The position numbers were made by a program, and so were the translations under genes. The notes under the pieces are model-generated. The model was not told the DNA's origin. It was given only the letters and a program-made list of their open reading frames with translations, and ran no database searches. Below are positions 1 to 6,475 of a stretch of 11,039 nt of DNA, piece by piece (within the stretch, counting starts at the first letter, position 1; each line of letters begins with the position of its first letter). Origin of the DNA: an uncultured Microbacteriaceae bacterium. Its GTDB lineage: Bacteria > Actinomycetota > Actinomycetes > Actinomycetales > Microbacteriaceae. The stretch covers positions 1 through 11,039 of the forward strand of contig CAMLMQ010000093.1 of the NCBI GenBank assembly GCA_946481135.1. Reading direction: 5' to 3'.

Positions 1-3
1 GAG

Positions 4-74
4 AGCGGATGACGGGAATCGAACCCGCGCTATCAGCTTGGGAAGCTGAAGTTCTGCCATTGAACTACATCCGC
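4..74 (-). tRNA. tRNA-Gly (anticodon CCC)
   Basis: Read on the minus strand, this folds as a 71-nt cloverleaf. A 7-bp acceptor stem pairs GCGGATG with CATCCGC. The anticodon stem pairs TCAGC with GCTGA around the loop TTCCCAA, so the anticodon is CCC and the tRNA reads GGG glycine codons. The T arm carries the TTCGATT loop. The discriminator base is U, usual for bacterial tRNA-Gly. No CCA is encoded: the three bases after the discriminator read CTC, so CCA must be added after transcription. The gene is divergent from dcd. Confidence 0.95.
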
Positions 75-107
75 GTACCGGTCCGAGGGTGGAGCCCCGA
101 ACCGACT

Positions 108-136
108 CCGACAGTGTAGCCCGGCCCCGCTACCCT
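108..136 (+). promoter_or_regulatory. Probable leaderless promoter of dcd
   Basis: TACCCT at 131-136 fits the TANNNT -10 pattern. CCGACA at 108-113 matches the last four bases of TTGACA, with a 17-bp spacer. Exactly six bases separate the -10 box from the ATG at 143, so transcription would start at or next to the A of the start codon. There is no Shine-Dalgarno sequence before dcd, which agrees with a leaderless mRNA. Confidence 0.55.
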
Positions 137-141
137 CGACA
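113..141 (-). promoter_or_regulatory. Possible promoter of the tRNA-Gly gene
   Basis: On the minus strand a TACACT hexamer (118 down to 113) fits the actinobacterial -10 pattern TANNNT. It lies about 40 bp before the mature tRNA 5' end, leaving room for a short 5' leader. The matching -35 position (141 to 136, TGTCGA) is poor. The hexamer interleaves with the dcd promoter, so the two divergent units would share this 68-bp gap. This is an inference from motif and position only. Confidence 0.35.
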
Positions 142-142
142 C

Positions 143-748
143 ATGCTGCTGAGCGACCGTGACATCCGCCTCGAGCTCGATGCGGGGAGGATCGGGCTCG
201 ACCCGCTCGACCGCGACATGATCCAGCCGTCGAGCATCGACGTGCGGCTCGACCGGTTCTTCCGGCTGTTCGACAACCACAAGTACCCGTTCATCGACCC
301 GGCCGAGGACCAGCCCGAGCTGACGCGGCTGATCGAGACGAAGGCCGACGAACCGTTCATCCTCCACCCCGGCGAGTTCGTGCTCGGGTCGACGTTCGAG
401 CTCGTCTCGCTGCCCGACGACGTCGCCGCGCGGCTCGAGGGCAAGAGCTCCCTCGGCCGCCTCGGCCTGCTCACCCACTCCACGGCCGGCTTCGTCGACC
501 CCGGCTTCTCGGGCCACGTGACGCTCGAGCTCAGCAACGTCGCGACGCTGCCGATCAAGCTCTGGCCGGGCATGAAGATCGGGCAGCTGTGCTTCATCCG
601 CACGTCGTCGCCCGTCGAGAACCCGTACGGCTCGGGGGCGTACGCGAACCGCTACCAGGGCCAGCGCGGCCCGACGGCGAGTCGGTCGTGGCAGAACTTC
701 CACCGCACCGACGTGCGCACGTCCGACGCGGGAGCGGCCGGGAGGTAG
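143..748 (+). CDS. dcd: dCTP deaminase, probably bifunctional dCTP deaminase/dUTP diphosphatase
   Basis: This 201-residue enzyme deaminates dCTP and, in the characterised mycobacterial relative, also hydrolyses the product to dUMP, feeding dTMP synthesis in the cytoplasm. The sequence starts MLLSDRDIR and carries the family blocks [10 protein letters not shown] (28-37), [11 protein letters not shown] (74-84), [17 protein letters not shown] (100-116) and [10 protein letters not shown] (121-130). E129 is the expected catalytic glutamate. WPGMKIGQL (141-149) and the [12 protein letters not shown] tail (171-182) complete the dUTPase-like trimer fold. It closely resembles the roughly 190-residue mycobacterial Dcd from memory. 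The start at 143 is chosen because MLLSDRD is the conserved N-terminus; an in-frame upstream ATG at 89 would add 18 unconserved residues. The last ten or so residues are a variable tail. Bifunctionality is inferred from family resemblance. Confidence 0.95.
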   Translation: MLLSDRDIRLELDAGRIGLDPLDRDMIQPSSIDVRLDRFFRLFDNHKYPFIDPAEDQPELTRLIETKADEPFILHPGEFVLGSTFELVSLPDDVAARLEGKSSLGRLGLLTHSTAGFVDPGFSGHVTLELSNVATLPIKLWPGMKIGQLCFIRTSSPVENPYGSGAYANRYQGQRGPTASRSWQNFHRTDVRTSDAGAAGR

Positions 749-749
749 G

Positions 750-791
750 GGCTTCGATACGCGTCCGCCGGAGGGCGGGCGCTACTCAACC
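750..791. repeat. Palindromic 42-bp repeat, copy 1, between dcd and idi
   Basis: The element begins GGCTTCGATACGC and ends GCTACTCAACC. Its core can form an 8-bp stem (CGTCCGCC with GGCGGGCG, one G-T pair) around a GGAG loop. It fills the whole gap between the dcd stop (ending 748) and the idi stop, and even supplies the idi TGA at 786-788. A second copy lies in reverse orientation at 5202-5242 and differs at three arm positions and in the loop. Sitting between convergent genes, it could act as a bidirectional terminator or mRNA end protector, although neither side has a T-run. Confidence 0.8.
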
Positions 792-1346
792 CACGGAGGC
801 GGCAGGCGGGGGCGTCGGCTTCCACTGCTTGAGCTGCAGCACGAGCCAGGGGCTGAACGCGAACGGCGTCGCGGTGACGGCACGCAGCAGGTCGGCGGGC
901 GCGACCCACGCCCAGTCGTCGACCTCGTCGGGCCGAGGCATCGGGTCGTCGCGCACGAGCGTGCGGTAGACGGGGCAGATCTCGTTTTCGACGACCCCGC
1001 CCGAGTCGACGGCGCGGTACCGGAAGTCGGGCAGCACGAGGTCGAGGTCGCCGATCGGCAGGGCGAGCTCCCGCAGACCGCGGCGGCGTACGGCATCCTC
1101 GGGGTCCTCGTCGGGGCCGGGATGCCCGCAGAACGCGTTCGTCCAGACGCCCGGGAAGGTCAGCTTCGAGATCGCGCGGCGGGTGACCAGCATCCTCCCC
1201 CGCACGTCGAAGACGTGGCACGAGAACGCGAGGTGCAGCGGCGTGTTCTCGCCGTGAACGGTCGCCTTGTCGGCCGTGCCGACGGGCGTGCCGTCCTCCG
1301 AGAGCAGCACGACCTGCTCGACGGAAGAGGGGGAGGTGAGCGACAT
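786..1346 (-). CDS. idi: Isopentenyl-diphosphate delta-isomerase, type 1
   Basis: This 186-residue type 1 (Nudix-fold, metal-dependent) isomerase interconverts IPP and DMAPP and supplies both C5 units for carotenoid synthesis. Visible family marks are the KATVHGENTPLHLAFS region (27-42), TNAFCGHP with the catalytic-type cysteine (69-76), and GVVENEICPVY (117-127), which holds the metal-binding glutamates of the ExE motif. Length is typical. The gene is divergent from crtE with only 20 bp between start codons, so co-regulation is likely. No Shine-Dalgarno sequence precedes the ATG, and translation may be leaderless, though no clear TANNNT box sits at the right distance on this strand. The stop codon lies inside the palindromic repeat shared with crtYe. 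Confidence 0.95.
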   Translation of the reverse strand: MSLTSPSSVEQVVLLSEDGTPVGTADKATVHGENTPLHLAFSCHVFDVRGRMLVTRRAISKLTFPGVWTNAFCGHPGPDEDPEDAVRRRGLRELALPIGDLDLVLPDFRYRAVDSGGVVENEICPVYRTLVRDDPMPRPDEVDDWAWVAPADLLRAVTATPFAFSPWLVLQLKQWKPTPPPAASVG

Positions 1347-1354
1347 GGCGGCGG

Positions 1355-1360
1355 TAGTCT
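1355..1360 (+). promoter_or_regulatory. Probable -10 box of a leaderless crt operon promoter
   Basis: TAGTCT fits the TANNNT -10 pattern and lies exactly six bases before the crtE ATG at 1367, the same geometry as at dcd and tetR. No Shine-Dalgarno sequence precedes crtE. The -35 position (about 1332-1337) falls inside the idi coding region and shows no recognisable hexamer. The promoter therefore rests on the -10 box and its spacing. Confidence 0.45.
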
Positions 1361-1366
1361 GCCTGA

Positions 1367-2431
1367 ATGGATGCGGGAACCGCGATCGCCGTCGAGCGGC
1401 AGTCGCAGGTCGACGCCGTTCTGGCGCGTCTGTTCAGCCTAGCCCGCCGCCGCGCCGAGCCTCTGGGCGGCGCGTACCTCGCTCTCTGGGACTCGATCGA
1501 GGCCGCCACGACTGGGGGCAAGCGGTTCCGCCCGCGCATGGTCTTCGCCGCCTACGAGGCGCTCGGCGGAACCGATCGCGAGGCCGCCGCGTGCGTCGGG
1601 GCGGCCTTCGAGCTCCTGCATACGTCGCTGTGCGTGCACGACGACGTCATCGATCGCGACTTCGTGCGGCGCGGCCTGCCGAACGTCTCCGGATCGTTCA
1701 AGAACCGCGCGCTCGCCGCCGGTCAGCCGGAGGCCGCGGCCGAGCACCACGGCATCAGCGCCGCCGTGATCGCCGGCGACCTCGCCCTGTTCAACGCCTA
1801 CCGGCTCATCGACCGCAGCGGTGTCGCCGACGTCGTGCGGGCCCGCCTCCTCGAGGTGATGGACGACGCCCTGTTCGCGAGTGCGGCCGGGGAGCTCATC
1901 GACATCGACTTCACCCTCCAGCCCGACGCGCCGCACGTCGACGACATCCTCGCGATGGAGCGGCTGAAGACCGCCGTCTACTCCTTCGAGGGTCCGCTGC
2001 AGGCGGGCGCCATCCTCGCGGGGGCGTCGGAGGAGACCGTGGCCACGCTCGGTGAGTTCGGGCGCGAGATCGGCATCGCCTACCAGCTCGTCGACGACGT
2101 GCTCGGTGTGTTCGGCGCCTCGGAGGAGACCGGCAAGACCACGATCGGCGACCTGCGGGAAGGCAAGCGCACCGTGCTCATCGCGTACGCGTCGTCGGCT
2201 CCCGGGTGGGACGAGCTCGCTCCGCTCTTCGGGGACGCCGACCTCGACGACGAGGGTGCGGCTCGGCTGCGCGCGCACCTCGTGCAGTCGGGAGCCCGCG
2301 GGTTCGCCGAGGGGCTAGCCCGCTACTACGCCAACCGCGCGCTCGCCCGACTCGTCGAGCCGCACATCCCGGCCGCACTGCGCGCCGAGCTGCATCCCGT
2401 CGCGGACGCCGTGCTCGGACGGGTGAAGTGA
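1367..2431 (+). CDS. crtE: Geranylgeranyl diphosphate synthase (polyprenyl synthetase)
   Basis: This 354-residue trans-prenyltransferase extends allylic diphosphates with IPP, most likely to C20 GGPP, the CrtB substrate. In order it shows GGKRFRP (50-56, diphosphate binding), the first aspartate-rich motif DDVID (92-96), the second motif DDVLGVFG (243-250), in which the third aspartate of DDxxD is a glycine, and GKTTIGDLREGKRT (256-269). DD(V/L)LGVFG is usual among actinobacterial homologues as I recall them, so this is not a defect. The residue five before the first motif is a small serine (S87) and the motif has no two-residue insertion, so a product longer than C15 is plausible; exact chain length is inferred from context. 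It heads the crt operon, and its TGA overlaps the crtB GTG by four bases. Start: the first in-frame ATG, six bases after a -10-like box. Confidence 0.93.
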   Translation: MDAGTAIAVERQSQVDAVLARLFSLARRRAEPLGGAYLALWDSIEAATTGGKRFRPRMVFAAYEALGGTDREAAACVGAAFELLHTSLCVHDDVIDRDFVRRGLPNVSGSFKNRALAAGQPEAAAEHHGISAAVIAGDLALFNAYRLIDRSGVADVVRARLLEVMDDALFASAAGELIDIDFTLQPDAPHVDDILAMERLKTAVYSFEGPLQAGAILAGASEETVATLGEFGREIGIAYQLVDDVLGVFGASEETGKTTIGDLREGKRTVLIAYASSAPGWDELAPLFGDADLDDEGAARLRAHLVQSGARGFAEGLARYYANRALARLVEPHIPAALRAELHPVADAVLGRVK

Positions 2432-3324
2432 GCCGAGATCGCGGCGGGGACGGGGGGCCGCGCCTGGGGCTCTACGACGACGTCGCACAGCAGACCGCGA
2501 GTCTCGTCATCCGGCGGTACTCGACCTCGTTCGGGATGGCGTCGCGGCTGCTCGGGCCCGCCGTGCGGCAGCACGTCGAGAACATCTACGCCCTCGTGCG
2601 GGTCGCCGACGAGATCGTCGACGGCGGCGCCGAGGAGGCCGGGCTCGACCGGCTCGCCGCCGGCCGGCTGCTGAACGCCTACGAGACCGAGACGGAGCGC
2701 GCGCTGCAGGAGGGCTACAGCGCCGACCTCGTCGTGCACGCGTTCGCCCGCACGGCGCGCGAGGCCGGATTCGGCGCCGAACTCACCGAGCCGTTCTTCG
2801 CGTCGATGCGCGCCGACCTCCACGAGACGGTGCACGACCCCGAGAGCTTCGCGACCTACGTCTACGGATCGGCCGAGGTGGTCGGGCTCATGTGCCTGCG
2901 GGTCTTCGTGCGCGACGCGCCCCGCCCCTACACCGAGGATGAACTGCAGACGCTCGAGCGCGGCGCGCGGGCGCTCGGGGCCGCGTTCCAGAAGGTCAAC
3001 TTCCTGCGTGACCTCGCCGCGGACTCCGAGAAGCTCGGCCGTAGCTACTTCCCGGGCATCGACGTCGCCCACCTGACGGAGGATCAGAAGATGACCCTGC
3101 TCGACGACATCGACGCCGACCTGCGGCACGCCGCCGACACCCTGCCGCTGCTGCCGCCGAGCTCGCGCCGCGCGGTCGCCCTCGCGCAGCGGCTGTTCGC
3201 CGAACTGTCGCGTCGCCTGCGGCGCACGCCGGCCACCGTGCTCACACGCACGCGGGTGCGGGTGCCCGATCCGGTGAAGCTGCGCATCGCGATCGCCGCA
3301 GCGACCACGCGGGGCCGGGCATGA
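2428..3324 (+). CDS. crtB: Phytoene synthase
   Basis: This 298-residue member of the squalene/phytoene synthase family joins two GGPP molecules head to head, via prephytoene diphosphate, to make phytoene, the first committed C40 step. Both Mg-diphosphate motifs are present: DEIVD (61-65) and DLAAD (195-199) within the NFLRDLAAD block. GLYDDVA (14-20), the RYSTSF substrate-binding stretch (30-35), YVYGSAEVVGLMCLRVF (144-160) and GRSYFP (204-209) are also as expected. The GTG at 2428 is chosen because it forms a GTGA overlap with the crtE stop and gives the normal family length. An upstream in-frame start at 2206 would only read crtE DNA in a shadow frame. Translation is probably coupled to crtE. 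The C-terminus is Arg-rich and overlaps crtI by ATGA. Confidence 0.95.
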   Translation: MSRDRGGDGGPRLGLYDDVAQQTASLVIRRYSTSFGMASRLLGPAVRQHVENIYALVRVADEIVDGGAEEAGLDRLAAGRLLNAYETETERALQEGYSADLVVHAFARTAREAGFGAELTEPFFASMRADLHETVHDPESFATYVYGSAEVVGLMCLRVFVRDAPRPYTEDELQTLERGARALGAAFQKVNFLRDLAADSEKLGRSYFPGIDVAHLTEDQKMTLLDDIDADLRHAADTLPLLPPSSRRAVALAQRLFAELSRRLRRTPATVLTRTRVRVPDPVKLRIAIAAATTRGRA

Positions 3325-4898
3325 GCCGCGTCGTCGTCATCGGCGGCGGGATCGGCGGCCTCGCGGCGGCGGCGCTGCTCGCGCGCGAGGGTCACGACGT
3401 GGTGCTGCTGGAGCGCAACGCCGAGGTCGGCGGGCGCGCGGGGTCGTGGCAGCGCGACGGGTTCCGCTTCGACACGGGACCGTCGTGGTACCTGATGCCC
3501 GAGGTGTTCGACCACTTCTATCGCCTCCTCGGCACGACCGCCGAGGCCGAGCTCGACCTCGTGCAGCTCGACCCCGGCTACCGGGTCTACGCCGAGGGGT
3601 ACGCCGAACCTCTCGACATCGCCGCCGACCCCGCCGAGAACCTCGAGCTGTTCGAGAGCGTCGAACCCGGGGCGGGGCGTCGGATGCTGCGCTACCTCGA
3701 GCGGGCGTACGAGATCTACGAGCTCGCGAAGGAACGCTTCCTCTACTCCACGTTCGTCAAGCTCGGGCCGGTGTTCCGCGGCGAGGTGATCGCGAAGGGC
3801 GGCCGGCTGGGTCGCCTGCTGCTGGAGCCGCTCGACCGGCTCGTGAACCGCACGGTGCGCGACCCGCGCCTTCGCCAGGTGCTCGGGTACCCGGCCGTGT
3901 TCCTCGGGTCGGCCCCGGCTCTCACGCCGAGCATGTACTCGCTCATGAGTCACCTCGACCTCGTCGACGGGGTGCTCTATCCCGTCGGCGGCTTCACCCG
4001 CATCATCGCGAGCATCGAGCGGCTCGCCGTCGAAGCGGGCGCCGAGGTGCGCGCGAACGCCGATGTGCGCCGCATCGTCGTCACCGACGGACGCGCGACG
4101 GCCGTCGAGCTCGCCGACGGGTCGCTCGTCGAGGCCGACCTCGTCGTCTCCGCCGCCGATCTGCACCACACCGAGACCCAGCTGCTGCAGGATGCCGCGT
4201 CCCGCAGCTATCCGGAGTCGTACTGGCAGAAGTCCGTCGCCGGACCGAGCGCGCTGCTCGTGCTGCTCGGCGTGCAGGGGGAGCTGCCGGAACTCGAGCA
4301 TCACACCCTGTTCTTCGCGTCGCAGTGGTCGGAGAACTTCGAGGCGATCTTCGGGCGCGAGCCCCGCGTGCCCGACGTGCCGTCGTTCTACGTCTGCAAG
4401 CCGAGTGGAGTCGACCCGTCGGTCGCTCCCGACGGCGCCGAGAACCTGTTCGTGCTCGTGCCGATCCCGGCCGACCCGGGTCTCGGCAGGGGCGGGGTCG
4501 ACGGCGCGGGCGACGACCGGCTCGAGGCGCTCGCGGATGCGACGATCGCGACGATGGCGGAGTGGGCCGGCATCCCCGACCTGGCGACGCGCATCGTGCT
4601 GCGTCGCACGATCGGCCCCGGCGACTTCGCCGCCGACCTCAACGCGTGGAAGGGAACGGCGCTCGGGCCCGCCCACATCCTGCGGCAGAGCGCGTTCTTC
4701 CGACCGGGCAACGCGAGCAAGAAGGTGCGTGACCTCTACTACGTCGGATCGTCGACGATCCCCGGCATCGGGCTGCCGATGTGCCTCATCTCGGCGGAGG
4801 TGCTCGTGAAGCGCCTGCGCGGCGACACCACGGCGGGCCCGCTGCCCGAGCCGCTGCGGGTGGCCACGACCACCGCGACCGGGCGGATGCCGGGGTGA
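3321..4898 (+). CDS. crtI: Phytoene desaturase (bacterial CrtI type)
   Basis: This 525-residue FAD-dependent desaturase/isomerase should convert phytoene to lycopene by four successive desaturations at the membrane. The N-terminus has the Rossmann dinucleotide motif GGGIGGL (8-14), followed by a basic/acidic stretch ending in the ribose-binding E31, then VGGRAGSW (37-43) and FDTGPSWYLMPEVF (50-63), typical of CrtI. The C-terminal signature YYVGSSTIPGIGLP lies at about 473-486 and is the second FAD-contacting block. Length fits the roughly 500-residue family. The ATG overlaps the crtB stop (ATGA), and the TGA overlaps the crtYe GTG (GTGA). The number of desaturation steps cannot be read from sequence; a lycopene product is inferred from the cyclase and elongase genes downstream. 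The last 25 or so residues are an unconserved tail. Confidence 0.95.
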   Translation: MSRVVVIGGGIGGLAAAALLAREGHDVVLLERNAEVGGRAGSWQRDGFRFDTGPSWYLMPEVFDHFYRLLGTTAEAELDLVQLDPGYRVYAEGYAEPLDIAADPAENLELFESVEPGAGRRMLRYLERAYEIYELAKERFLYSTFVKLGPVFRGEVIAKGGRLGRLLLEPLDRLVNRTVRDPRLRQVLGYPAVFLGSAPALTPSMYSLMSHLDLVDGVLYPVGGFTRIIASIERLAVEAGAEVRANADVRRIVVTDGRATAVELADGSLVEADLVVSAADLHHTETQLLQDAASRSYPESYWQKSVAGPSALLVLLGVQGELPELEHHTLFFASQWSENFEAIFGREPRVPDVPSFYVCKPSGVDPSVAPDGAENLFVLVPIPADPGLGRGGVDGAGDDRLEALADATIATMAEWAGIPDLATRIVLRRTIGPGDFAADLNAWKGTALGPAHILRQSAFFRPGNASKKVRDLYYVGSSTIPGIGLPMCLISAEVLVKRLRGDTTAGPLPEPLRVATTTATGRMPG

Positions 4899-5260
4899 GC
4901 CTCGTCGGCATCCTCTACCAGGTGGCGCTGCTGATCTCGATCACCGGGATGGTCGTGCTCGACCTGCGGTTCAAGCTGTTCTTCGCCGTCGCACCCGTGC
5001 GCGCCGCGATCGTGATGGCGGTCGGGGTGGCGTTCTTCCTCGTCTGGGACGTCGCGGGGATCACGCTCGGCATCTTCTTCCGCGGCAACCCCGATCTGCT
5101 CACCGGCCTCCTGCTCGCCCCCGAGCTGCCGCTCGAGGAGCTCTTCTTCCTGATCCTGCTCTGCTACAACACCATGAACGCTTACGGGTTCTTCTCCCGC
5201 TGGTTGAGCAGCGCCCGCCGGAGGCGGACGCGTGTCGAAACCGGGAGCGCAGACCTGTGA
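4895..5260 (+). CDS. crtYe: C50 carotenoid cyclase subunit, CrtYe/LbtB type
   Basis: This 121-residue membrane protein is one half of the heterodimeric lycopene-cyclase-domain enzyme that closes the end rings of C50 carotenoids. It has three hydrophobic helices (about 3-22, 36-58 and 80-98) and the family marks VLDLRFKLFF (21-30), FFLVWDVAGITLGIFF (47-62) and the acidic PELPLEELFF (76-85). The GTG start at 4895 overlaps the crtI TGA, and the stop overlaps crtYf, so the two subunits should be made in equal amounts. The C-terminal tail is odd: residues 103-117 (WLSSARRRRTRVETG) are encoded by the second copy of the palindromic repeat, read in frame. Ring type (epsilon, beta or gamma) is not predictable by eye. 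Confidence 0.9.
   Translation: MSLVGILYQVALLISITGMVVLDLRFKLFFAVAPVRAAIVMAVGVAFFLVWDVAGITLGIFFRGNPDLLTGLLLAPELPLEELFFLILLCYNTMNAYGFFSRWLSSARRRRTRVETGSADL
5202..5242. repeat. Palindromic 41-bp repeat, copy 2, inside the crtYe 3' end
   Basis: The element starts GGTTGAGCAGCGC and ends ACGCGTGTCGAAACC. It is the reverse complement of the 750-791 element apart from three arm substitutions and a loop change (TCC against GGAG when aligned). Its core can form a hairpin: CGCCCGCC with GGCGGACG, one mismatch, GGA loop. It lies wholly within crtYe and is read in an open frame. It ends directly before GGGAG, the likely ribosome binding site of crtYf. Repeats of this kind with TTCGATACGC and CTCAACC ends are, as I recall, widespread in Microbacteriaceae genomes. 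Confidence 0.8.
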
Positions 5261-5592
5261 CGTACTGGCTCCTCAACCTCCCGTTCCTGGCCGTCGTTGC
5301 GATCGTGGCCGTCGCCGCGGTGCTCGTCCGCCGCTCACCGTCCTGGCGCGCGATCGGCCTCGCCGCGATCCTGCTCCTCGTGCTGACGGCGATCTTCGAC
5401 AACGTGCTCGTCGGCACCGGCATCGTCGGGTACGACGAGGCGCTCATCTCGGGCGCGAAGATCGGCGTCGCCCCGCTGGAGGACTTCGCCTACGCGATCG
5501 CCGCCCTCGTGCTGCTGCCGTCGCTCTGGTCGCTGCTCACTCCGAGGTCGTCGAGCGGCGCACAGCCGGCGCCGGGACGCGACGCGCGATGA
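5257..5592 (+). CDS. crtYf: C50 carotenoid cyclase subunit, CrtYf/LbtC type
   Basis: This 111-residue membrane protein is the second half of the heterodimeric C50 cyclase. It has three hydrophobic segments (about 4-23, 32-46 and 76-93). Its family marks are AIFDN (45-49), the GYDEALISGAKIG stretch (58-70) and PLEDFAYA (73-80), which match the second half of fused lycopene cyclase domain proteins. The GTG at 5257 overlaps the crtYe stop, preceded by GGGAG nine bases upstream. The ATGA at its end is shared with crtEb. The C-terminal 20 residues are polar and unconserved. CrtYe and CrtYf act together; either alone is expected to be inactive, from work on Corynebacterium and related systems. Confidence 0.9.
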   Translation: MTYWLLNLPFLAVVAIVAVAAVLVRRSPSWRAIGLAAILLLVLTAIFDNVLVGTGIVGYDEALISGAKIGVAPLEDFAYAIAALVLLPSLWSLLTPRSSSGAQPAPGRDAR

Positions 5593-6443
5593 TCCGCGCG
5601 CTGTTCCTCACCTCCCGACCGCTGAGCTGGGTCAACACGGCGTTCCCCTTCGCCGCCGCGTATTTCCTCACGGTGCGCGAGATCGACGCGACGCTCGTCA
5701 TCGGCACCCTCTTCTTCCTCGTGCCCTACAACTTCGCGATGTACGGCATCAACGACGTCTTCGACTACCAGTCCGACCTCCGCAACCCGCGCAAGGGCGG
5801 CGTCGAGGGGGCCCTGCTCGACCCCCGCTGGCACCGGCTCGTGCTGTGGCTCTCGGGCATCCTCGCGCTGCCCTTCGTCGTCTACCTCGTCGTCGTCGGG
5901 TCGTGGCCGTCGTGGATCGCGCTCGCCGTAAGTCTCTTCGCGGTCGTCGCCTACTCGGTGGCCGGTCTGCGCTTCAAGGAGCGCCCCGTGCTCGACTCGA
6001 TCACGTCGAGCACGCACTTCGTGTCGCCCGCCGTCTACGGCCTGCTGCTCGGCGGCGCGGTGTGGAACTCGTCGCTCGTCGCCCTGCTTGCCGCCTACTT
6101 CCTGTGGGGGTGCGCGTCGCACGCCTTCGGGGCGGTGCAGGATGTCGTCGCCGACCGCGAGGGCGGCATCGCGTCGGTCGCGACCGTGATCGGCGCCCGC
6201 CGCACCGTGCGCCTCGCGGTCACCCTCTACCTGCTGGCCGGCCTCCTGCTGCTCGCGACGGAGTGGCCGGGTCCGCTCGCGGCGGTGCTCGCGCTGCCCT
6301 ACGCGATCAACGCGCTGCCGTGGTGGCGCGTCACCGACGCGACCGCTCCCACGGCGAACCGCGGGTGGCGGCGTTTCCTGTGGCTCAACTTCGCCACGGG
6401 CTTCGCGGTGACGATGCTGCTCATCGCCTACGTGCTGCTCTGA
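5589..6443 (+). CDS. crtEb: Lycopene elongase, UbiA-type prenyltransferase
   Basis: This 284-residue integral membrane prenyltransferase should add C5 units from DMAPP to both ends of lycopene, giving the C50 acyclic intermediate (flavuxanthin type). It carries the UbiA aspartate motifs NDVFDYQSD (55-63; NDxxDxxxD) and DVVADRE (185-191; DxxxD), plus YSVAGLRFKERPVLDS (122-137). Several hydrophobic helices span the rest. The start ATG overlaps the crtYf stop (ATGA) and matches the usual N-terminus (TSRPLSW near residue 8). Position after crtYe/crtYf matches the C50 clusters of Corynebacterium and Clavibacter. The alternative, a quinone prenyltransferase, is unlikely in this operon. It is the last crt gene; 38 bases follow before tetR. 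Confidence 0.92.
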   Translation: MIRALFLTSRPLSWVNTAFPFAAAYFLTVREIDATLVIGTLFFLVPYNFAMYGINDVFDYQSDLRNPRKGGVEGALLDPRWHRLVLWLSGILALPFVVYLVVVGSWPSWIALAVSLFAVVAYSVAGLRFKERPVLDSITSSTHFVSPAVYGLLLGGAVWNSSLVALLAAYFLWGCASHAFGAVQDVVADREGGIASVATVIGARRTVRLAVTLYLLAGLLLLATEWPGPLAAVLALPYAINALPWWRVTDATAPTANRGWRRFLWLNFATGFAVTMLLIAYVLL

Positions 6444-6446
6444 GGC

Positions 6447-6475
6447 TTCCGCCCCGAAATGTTAGTCGCTAACAT
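6447..6475 (+). promoter_or_regulatory. Probable leaderless promoter of tetR-ABC operon
   Basis: TAACAT at 6470-6475 is a good TANNNT -10 box and lies exactly six bases before the tetR ATG at 6482. A weak -35 (TTCCGC, 6447-6452) is 17 bp upstream. No Shine-Dalgarno sequence separates the box from the ATG, so the mRNA is probably leaderless. The -10 box lies inside the right arm of the palindromic operator, so a bound repressor would block polymerase directly. Confidence 0.6.

Noticed and set aside
1267..2055. A plus-strand reading frame with ATG at 1345 preceded by GGGGGAGGTGAG, an apparently strong ribosome binding site.
   Set aside because: The purine-rich stretch is the reverse complement of the idi N-terminal codons. 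The frame runs through crtE in the wrong phase, is Arg-rich shadow sequence and matches no family.
3084..4676. Long minus-strand ORF of 530 codons opposite crtI and crtB.
   Set aside because: It is the antisense shadow of two well-identified genes, with biased Arg/Glu/Val composition and no domain; long antisense frames are expected in high-GC DNA.
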